Shown here: in pieces, positions 57,564 to 64,000 of the stretch
How positions within the stretch are numbered: position 1 is the first letter of the stretch
Layout of the letters: each line of letters starts with the position of its first letter
DNA from: Aspidapion aeneum
Lineage: Eukaryota > Arthropoda > Insecta > Coleoptera > Brentidae
DNA: 64,000 bases
Direction: 5' to 3'
Assembly (NCBI GenBank): GCA_963576565.1
Contig: OY755044.1
Span: 40,073,235-40,137,234, forward strand
Notes under the pieces: model-generated
What the model was told of the DNA's origin: nothing
Databases searched by the model: none
What the model saw: the letters and a program-made list of their open reading frames with translations, nothing else
Translations under genes and position numbers: made by a program

Positions 57564-58243
57564 TTATAATGGCGTCCACTGCCTTTTTATATGCAATCTG
57601 AGGGTGATAGTCTCTCCTCTAAAATTGATCAATTCATTGTTTTGGTCCCTAACCCATACGGTTATATTACTTAACGTTTTTACGTTGACTGGGAAGTAGA
57701 TGAGATTCTGGGGTGCTTCAACAATTTTATATCCGACTGGTGCTAAAGGGAAAAATACATATATTGTATGAGTGGGCTCTCCATTGAAATATGATCCATT
57801 TGCAATGTTACAATTTATCAATATTGAATTAACTCTAATAATCTCTGTAGTATTTTGCGAAGTATGCAATTTATTGCCTTCGTACGATCCATCTTCAAAT
57901 CCTAAAATACTACCAATTGTTTCACTGGTAAATTCGATATTTTCACTGCATTTCATATGACAACGCAAAGTGTTGACATTTGGTATTAGAGATAAAGTAA
58001 TCCCATGCTGCTGCAGTTGTGTCTTTAAATATTCTTCGATCTCTCATATGCTCCAGAAGGAATTTCTATTGTTTGCTTTCCAACAATAAATTTGTTGTTT
58101 CTCTTATCAATGTTTGGAATAGCGTTAAATGTTTCAAAATTAATAAGACTTACTTCATACTCAGCATCATGCAAATCTATCCGAGGATTAAAATTGGCTT
58201 TTAAAGTGGGTGAATTCCCAGACAAAGTTATTGTAAAAGACAT
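57564..58243 (-). pseudogene. mCP: Minor capsid (penton) protein, single jelly-roll, frameshifted
   Basis: The first part (58243-58025) starts MSFTITLSGNSPTLKANFNP and has the YEVSLINFETFNAIPNID block typical of Polinton penton proteins. After a frameshift around 58030 the second part (57968-57564) has FTSETIGSILGFE, IYVFFPLAPVGYKI, LIYFPVNVKTLSNITVWVRD and the terminal TITLRLHIKRQW. Forms the capsid vertices. Shares a 66-bp intergenic region with the divergent PLA2 gene. Confidence 0.85.
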
Positions 58244-58309
58244 GTCTAAAGACTGATTGCAAGCGTGTCGCGGCTGAGTATATATATATATAAGTTCAAA
58301 CCAACGATA
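58244..58309. promoter_or_regulatory. Divergent promoter between penton and PLA2 genes
   Basis: The 66 bp between two divergent ATGs contain a TATATATATATAAG run at 58279-58292, which can be read as a TATA box on either strand. The compactness suggests both virion genes are expressed together. Confidence 0.6.
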
Positions 58310-59188
58310 ATGACTTTAGTATTAACAATGACTTGTGATAAGAAAGATCATCGTCGTCGTGGTATCTCAGCTGGGAAAAAACATAAAACACAAAAGAAGG
58401 GTGGTCGTGGTTTGGTAAATACCTTAGTTAATAAACTACCTTTTGAAGTGTATTTACCAAAATATAATTACTGTGGTCCTGGAACAAAGCTAAAGAAAAA
58501 ATTAGCACGTTAAGATAAGGGTATTAATCCTTTGGACGAGGCGTGCAAAGAACACGACATTGCCTACTCACAAAAGTCAGATCTACCAAGCAGACACCAG
58601 GCTGATAAGGTTCTTGCATCAAAAGCAGCACAACGAATAACAGTATCCGATGCTAGCTTTGGTGAAAAATTGGCTGCTGCAGGAGTTATAGGAATTATGA
58701 AAGTCAAAAGTAAGTTTGGAATGGGTTTAAAGAGAAATCGACAACAAAACAAAAAGATCAAGAAAAAGAAACCTCCACGAATTGGTGGTAAAGGAATCTC
58801 GTTGAGCAACGCGATAAAACAAGCTCGCAAAAGTATTGTTGGAAAAAGATTTAAAAATTTACAAACAGCTGCTAAAAGTGCTTTGCGTTCGCTAAAAGGA
58901 AAAAAAATTGTTTTACCGAAGCAAAGGACTATTCCGATTCCTAAAACAGGAGGCTTCATACCATTGATACCTATATTTGCCAGTCTCTCAGCTCTTGGTG
59001 CTTTAAGCGGTGGTGCTGCAGGAATCGCGAAAGCTGTCAATGACGCCAAAGCAGCAAAAGAAAAATTGGAAGAGGAGAAAAGACATAATAGAGCCATGGA
59101 AGAAGCGGCTATCGGAAAAGGTCTGTACTTGAATCCTTACAAGACTGGTTGTGGTTTGTATTTAAAACCGTATTCAAGAAACTGCTAA
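58310..59188 (+). pseudogene. PLA2-domain virion protein with one in-frame stop
   Basis: Starts MTLVLTMTCDKKDHRRRG, basic. The phospholipase A2 signature is split by a TAA at 58511: the calcium loop YCGPGTKL stands before it, and the catalytic PLDEACKEHDIAY (His-Asp) after it, in the same frame, as in parvovirus VP1-type PLA2 domains. Then a very basic region (KKIKKKKPPRIGGKG, SLKGKKIVLPKQRTI) is followed by a hydrophobic segment (FIPLIPIFASLSALGALSGG), a charged helix and two GLYL.PY motifs at the C terminus. Family knowledge suggests a capsid-interior protein that breaches endosomal membranes and binds DNA. Only the stop prevents a full-length product. Confidence 0.85.
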
Positions 59189-59208
59189 AGAAACTACCTC
59201 ACAGACCT

Positions 59209-59562
59209 TTGACCAACATTGATTTAGGAAAATTTGGAAAACACATTCCATACTTCCGAGGAGTGTTTATGCGCGATGAATTACCAAAGGAAATTAAAGA
59301 ACATGAAAGCGCTATAATCAATTTGGATAGCAAGAAGAATACAGGTAGTCATTGGGTTGGATTTTATAAAAATAAAACAGATATTTACTACTTTGATTCA
59401 TACGGTAACCTAAGACCACCCTTGGAAGTTGAAAAGTATTTCAAAAGTGATGGTAGTTTAAACAAAATTCATTATAATCATACACAACACCAATTTGGAA
59501 GGAACTCCTACAACTGTGGGCATTTGGTTCTAAAATTCTTATATAAGCATACTTTATGCTAA
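59209..59562 (+). CDS. PRO: Adenain-like cysteine protease
   Basis: Frame without stops. The catalytic set is visible in order: His in GSHWVGFYK, Asp in IYYFDSYG, the oxyanion Gln/Asn region in QHQFGRNSYN, and Cys in NCGHLVLKFL. FRGVFMRDELP is the usual N-terminal block. No ATG stands where the family normally starts (a TTG at about 59210 does), and the first internal ATG is at 59269, so the start codon may be lost; the frame is open upstream into the previous gene's end. Cleaves capsid precursors during maturation. Confidence 0.8.
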   Translation: MTNIDLGKFGKHIPYFRGVFMRDELPKEIKEHESAIINLDSKKNTGSHWVGFYKNKTDIYYFDSYGNLRPPLEVEKYFKSDGSLNKIHYNHTQHQFGRNSYNCGHLVLKFLYKHTLC

Positions 59563-59592
59563 ATTATTTAGTTGCTTTTAAAAGGTTGCGCA

Positions 59593-60272
59593 ATGCGGAT
59601 TGTAAAACAAAAATTTACTCTACCAGTGAAAAATTACGATAATACGAGTGAGGAATTTCGAAAACATGGTAGACTATTCCCAGGTAGCTGTAAACGCTGT
59701 GTCATTGTAGCACCAAGTGGTGGGGGAAAAACAAATGTAATGATAAGTTTACTTGAAGATTTAAATGGATTAAGGTTTGAAAATGTTTATGTTAATTCAA
59801 AAACCTTAAATCAACCCAAGTATGAGTATTTAAGAAATCTTTTAAAACCCATTAAAGGAATTGGATATTTTGAGAATGACAGTGAAGACAACATTATTCC
59901 ACCAAACAAAATTAAGGATAATTCTGTAGTTATTTTCGATGATATGGTATGTGGTGGCCAAAGCATTATTCGCGATTATTTTTGCTTCTCGAGACATAAA
60001 AATACAGACTGCTTTTATTTAACTCATACTTACTCCAGTATACCAAAGCAGCTTATCAGAATCTAAGCTTACTAGTTATCTATCCACAAGACCTTACCAA
60101 TTTAAAGCATATTTATCAGGACCATGTGAGCACAGACTTGTCTTTTCAAACATTTAAAGAACTTTGTTCGTTGTGTTGGAAGGACAAATATAGCTTTTTA
60201 GTTGTTGACAAAGATAGCGATATTAAAAACGGTCGATACCGACAGGGCTTTGACAAGTTTATTCATATATAA
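59593..60272 (+). pseudogene. ATPase: FtsK/HerA-type genome-packaging ATPase, truncated by a stop
   Basis: ATG at 59593. Walker A is VAPSGGGKTN, Walker B is SVVIFDDMV, and the sensor-like region reads CFYLTHTYSSIPKQLIR. The frame stops at 60066; sequence to 60272 continues the family's C terminus (VIYPQDLTNLKHIYQDH; then a short end) in a shifted frame. Powers packaging of the element's DNA into capsids. Its end overlaps the TATATAAG box of the next gene. Confidence 0.85.
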
Positions 60273-60275
60273 GAG
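60266..60275 (+). promoter_or_regulatory. TATA box of the next Polinton gene
   Basis: TATATAAGAG about 45 bases before the ATG at 60319, overlapping the packaging ATPase stop codon. Confidence 0.55.
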
Positions 60276-60318
60276 GTCTAGTTGCAAACTTTTGATCATT
60301 ACTGATTTAAAAACAAAG

Positions 60319-61422
60319 ATGGACAGACGAAAAGCTTTGGAGCTTGTTAAAACTCGCAAGGCAATAAAAAAGAAACTTCAAGCCTTAAAATCCGATCTCG
60401 TTGAATCAGAGTTTAAACGAGAGAAGCAGTTGAAACCAATAACTAAACCTCTTGAAGAATTTTTATCGAAAGTAAAAAATGAAATGTCAATTAAATCGGA
60501 ACCAAAAACCCCAACTCGAGATTCCTTTACACCCAGCAAAACAAATTTAAACTTTTCCCCATATCGTCCAATTGACTTAAATTCTACCGCTCGAAGTAAT
60601 TTATATAAATTTCAACCAATTTTGACACCTACAATGCCCAGTTTTTTAGAGGATACTTTTGTTAGCGACGATAATGATGCTCAAAACAATGGTGATACCA
60701 GTGAAGAAATTGATAGAACACTTAACGAAATAAATGAAAGTAGATTAAACTTAACAAGACTTCCTGTTTACGATGAGTACTTGAAAGATTTTGATCCGCT
60801 GCCCAGAAAGTATATTGACGAACAAATATTGGCAGATGTTCACGATTATACCTATGGAATCTATCACGATGTTGATAATGATAAGTTTCTTATTGGTAAA
60901 TCTGAGCTAAACTTTAAAGGTTAAAATGTTTCAGTCAATGGTTTAACCTACCCCGGTACTGTTGGTTTATATGAGTTGTTGTTTAAAAAAGAGCCAGCGG
61001 CTTATAGGAAAGATGATTTAGATCAATATATGGATATTTTATCAAGATTCAATGCCTACCGTAGAAATTATGACCCCCAGGATCAGATTCAAGGTACAAA
61101 AGTTTCGAAATGGAATCAAATAATTAGACCATATTTGATTAATAAGAAAATTCTTCCCCCACAAAATCGGGAAAGACTTGCTTCTTTTAATAAACCACTT
61201 CCTCCGAGAAATTTAAGACCTAGAGCACAATCTACTTCAAGTACTTTACAGAAAAAAGGTGGATCTATGCTCTTGTCGAACAATAAAATAGACTATGTAT
61301 ATTATGATGATCCAAATGAAATTGTGGAAAGATTGAAACTTTTGATAGCGTCACAAACAGCCGGGAATGATGGTCACACAAATGAAATACAATCAATATT
61401 GGAAGAGAGCGTAAAATTTTAG
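60319..61422 (+). pseudogene. Polinton-conserved protein of unknown function, one in-frame stop
   Basis: Starts MDRRKALELVKTRKAIKKKL with a basic coiled-coil segment, then a Ser/Pro/Thr-rich middle and the block YGIYHDVDNDKFLIGKSEL. A TAA at 60922-60924 interrupts the frame. It continues in phase as LTYPGTVGLYELLFKKEPAA and a region with DLDQYMDILSRFNAYRRN. The LTYPGT.GLYELLF pattern recurs in many insect genome proteins of Polinton origin (from memory of the family, not checked). Presumably structural; function unknown. Confidence 0.65.
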
Positions 61423-61431
61423 TATAAATAG
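61423..61431 (+). promoter_or_regulatory. TATA box upstream of the coiled-coil gene
   Basis: TATAAATAG about 45 bases before the ATG at 61474, immediately after the previous gene's stop. Confidence 0.6.
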
Positions 61432-61473
61432 AGATGTATACAGGTAGATAAGTTTATTTCGTTTTTTACAACC

Positions 61474-63531
61474 ATGACGGTGGACAAGTTCTGGAGACAT
61501 GTTTCGAGAAAAGGTAAAAATATTCAATACAACATTAGTCAGAGCGATTTGGAAAATAGAGTTTTGTCAAATGTTTCGAAAACACTTCAACCGCAAAGCT
61601 CTGACTTTGAAGGTTTAAAGAGACGAATGGTGTCAAACGACTATGAAATGTCAGAAATTCGAAAAAAAATTAAATTAACCGATGAAAAGTTGGGCAATGT
61701 GCAACAAAATTGTGTTAAAGAAGACAACTTGTTGGAAAGGGAGAAAAAGCTTAAAGCAGATATACTAAATACTACTTTTAAAGACCAGAATAAAATTGTG
61801 GATGATTTCAAAAATCGAATCAATGTGAACTTTGAAAAAATAGTATCCCTTCAAAACCTTGTTGGTCAACAAAATAATGTTACAAATGATATAACTTTAT
61901 TAAAAGGAGAAATAAATGTTCTTGAAAGTGAGCTTAGAAATTTTCAAAATGGAAACAAAACAGAATTAGAGAGTTATGGACAAAATTTTACAGTTTTCCT
62001 TTCAAAATTTAATACTCTTAAAAGTAGTTTTAAAAATTTTCAAGACAAAATTAATGGTGATATTCAACAAATTGCAACTACCAACAACACGAAGCATTTG
62101 GAATTTAAAGAGCTAGATGACAAAGTTTAAAAAAATTTGCAAACAAATTCTGATTTACAACAAGCTGTGGATAAACTTGGTTTGAAATGCAAGCAGGTTT
62201 TATCAAACGATGGTTTAGAAAAGGATAAAATAAATCAATTCGAAACCGAACTTGCTACATTAAAAACACAGCTTTCAGATCTCGACAAAATTTCAACTGA
62301 TGCCCTAAAAAATTTAGAAACCAGTATTAAAAAACAGTTTCAAGAAATTATTAACGATCAAAATCAATTACATATTGAAAGTTTTAATCAACAAATTAAA
62401 AAATGTCTTGAAACAAGCTCAGGTTTAATGGAAAATGTTAATAAACTAAGTCAAAAAGTAAATGAAATTTCAATTAGAAACGTTTTAGAAACAAGTCCGG
62501 ATGTGCAAAAAAAATATGGTGAACTAGAACGTGATCTTTCCATGTTGAAAACCCAGCTTAAAAATATACCAAAAATTGATGAGGAGTCTTTAAATTCAAA
62601 ATTTTTAGAGACTGTTAAAATAAAATTAAAAGCACAACAAGATCAACAAATTTTCATGAAAAACTTCCAACAATCGATTATCTCGAACGTAAAATTAAAG
62701 ATCAGATTGCACACAACAACGAAACAATAACAAAATTAAATAAATCGATTAGTGGCTACATCGAACAAGTTAAAAACTTGGAGATACAGTATGATACATT
62801 ATGGAGGGCGAGTCTTAAATTATATGATGGCAACTTTGATGAAAAACTGGAAATTGCAAAGTATAAAATAGATCAAGATGTTAGCGCTTTAAGTGAAAAG
62901 TTAAAAACATTTCAAGATGTAACGTGTAAAATCACTTTTGACTGTAAGCACAGATGAGATTAGAGATAAACATTCGCAATTGAAAACTGCTTGTAAAGAT
63001 AGTAATAAACAAACAATCAAAAAACTTTCCGAGTTTGAAATAATTGGCAACAATCAAGATGAAAAAATTACTAAACTACAAGAAAATTTACAAAATAGTG
63101 TGTCGTCAAAAGAGATCCAACTCACACAAAGTTTAAAAAACTTTAAAGATGACATTGCATTTAAAGTACAAAATATGGAACAAAAAATATCTAATTTGAA
63201 GCAAGAGAATAAAACATTTTATGGATATTTACCCCTAGATTTTGTGGGAAAACATATGGAGCAAGAAAATAAATTTTTTATATTGTCGTTAAAAAGTGTT
63301 TATTATACCATGCCCTTGAGAGAAGCACAAATTGAATTTTCAAAATTTCACCCCAATACCACGATTATGGTCGTTGAAGACGAGCTCGAAAATGTAAAAT
63401 ATTATGATTCAACAAATGTGGAAGATATAAAATTGAAACAAAATGATAAAATTTCGTTTGAGAGAGAAGCAGCAACTTCATCCACTGATTTTAGTGCTAC
63501 TATACTACTTAAGTATCCAATACAATCATAA
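61474..63531 (+). pseudogene. Long coiled-coil (fibre-like) protein, broken
   Basis: N terminus MTVDKFWRHVSRKGKNIQYN, then an extended Lys/Glu/Leu/Asn heptad-like coiled coil over most of the length, and a compact C-terminal domain from about 63220 (YLPLDFVGKHMEQENKFFIL, ending TILLKYPIQS). Interrupted by an in-frame TAA at 62128 and frameshifts near 62690 and 62930. Size would be about 680 residues. A long stalk plus globular end suggests a fibre or attachment-like structural protein, which is inference. I do not recognise the family. Confidence 0.65.
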
Positions 63532-63551
63532 TTTCTTCACTTGCCTTCAAG

Positions 63552-64000
63552 ATGTCTTTGAAAGAAATTGTGGTAAATGAACTGCATAAAACAGCTCGAA
63601 AAAAATATTTTCGTCGAAAAGTTAACATCAAGGGATTGAATGATTTATGGGAGGCTGATTTGATTTCCATGATTCCATATGAACGAACAAACAGAAGACA
63701 GATTTATTTTAATTGTAATAAATGCATTTTCCAAGTTTGTATGGGCACGTCCTTTGAAAAGTAAAACCTCTGCAGATGTATTTCGGGCGATGAAATCCAT
63801 TTTGGAAGAAGCGCCATCAACACCAAAAAACTTACATACGGATAGGGGCAAGGAATTTTTTAATAAAGATTTTCAAAAACTCATAAAAGATTATAATATC
63901 AACCATTATCACACTTTTTCCAATATGCAAGCCTCAATTGTTGAAAAGGTAAATCGCACGCTAAAGAATTTAATGTGGAAAAAATTTAGTGTGCAAGGCA
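63552..64000 (+). pseudogene. INT: Retroviral-type integrase of the Polinton, truncated by the window edge
   Basis: ATG at 63552. The DDE core is visible: first Asp in LWEADLISM, second in HTDRGKEF, Glu in SIVEKVNRTLKN. A frameshift near 63735 moves coding to the frame that includes KTSADVFRAMKSILEEAPST. The C-terminal part (usually a chromodomain) lies beyond the window. Inserts the element into host DNA. Confidence 0.88.

Larger units (their letters stand above)
48808..64000 (+). mobile_element. Polinton/Maverick (adintovirus-like) element, right end beyond the window
   Basis: The gene set is diagnostic: protein-primed family B DNA polymerase, double-jelly-roll major capsid, minor capsid, PLA2-domain virion protein, adenain-like protease, FtsK/HerA-type packaging ATPase and a retroviral-type integrase. 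The capsid block runs on the minus strand, the rest on plus. Nearly all genes carry stops or frameshifts, so this is an inactive integrated copy. The left boundary is inferred from where the outer RTE copy breaks off; terminal inverted repeats cannot be compared because the right end is outside. Confidence 0.88.

Noticed and set aside
58564..59097. 177-codon minus-strand frame
   Set aside because: Shadow of the PLA2-domain protein gene on the plus strand.
1..64000. CRISPR arrays, bacterial operons, rRNA or tRNA genes
   Set aside because: The repeats are tandem or transposon-derived without spacer structure, exons have introns, and no tRNA or rRNA signature was seen.

Overview
The window looks like insect nuclear DNA, possibly from a beetle (weak inference). 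It is AT-rich and intron-dominated. The only host gene recognised is an invertebrate T-type voltage-gated calcium channel (Ca-alpha1T/CACNA1G family) on the + strand. Three exons are well supported at 2570-2662, 5313-5524 and 9875-10010. A fourth at 40533-40733 is likely, because its reading phase matches the preceding exon, and a fifth at 41475-41540 is tentative. They cover the domain I pore and S6 and the start of the I-II linker. Almost everything else is intron filled with mobile elements.

1-10 kb: channel exons separated by a 780-bp foldback element with a 10-bp target duplication, a 5'-truncated RTE-like LINE fragment, unclassified dispersed repeats and a decayed antisense CR1/jockey-like LINE (about 6.1-9.25 kb).

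10-20.4 kb: a cluster of small non-autonomous DNA transposons. They include a 592-bp TA-flanked element inside an older repeat that also exists in uninterrupted form nearby, a 182-bp hAT-type MITE with an 8-bp duplication, a pogo/Tigger relic that keeps the N-terminal HTH of its transposase, hairpin elements, and tandem repeats.

20.8-39.5 kb: one Ty3/Gypsy-type LTR retrotransposon of 18.7 kb. Its LTRs are exceptionally long (4490 and 4140 bp). It is flanked by ATAA and has a tRNA-type primer binding site, a 5.3-kb T-rich leader, gag, a GGGAAAC slippery site at the gag-pol overlap, pol, and a polypurine tract abutting the 3' LTR. The LTRs hold conserved splice-like signals and, on the antisense strand, exon-like reading frames resembling a captured host membrane-protein gene. 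A LINE sits inside the 5' LTR. gag is frameshifted and the integrase core is deleted, so this copy is not functional.

41.6-48.8 kb: an RTE-like LINE (+) interrupted by an antisense copy of the same family, with a 12-bp target duplication. The outer copy breaks off at 48807.

48.8-64 kb (running off the window): a Polinton/Maverick (adintovirus-like) element. It carries protein-primed DNA polymerase B with N-terminal zinc fingers, major and minor capsid proteins, a phospholipase A2-domain virion protein, an adenain-like protease, a packaging ATPase, two further conserved or structural genes, and a retroviral-type integrase cut by the window edge. Nearly every gene carries a stop or frameshift, yet TATATAAG-like boxes remain just upstream of most genes. 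A 5'-truncated jockey LINE with a 10-bp target duplication sits near the end of one of its genes.
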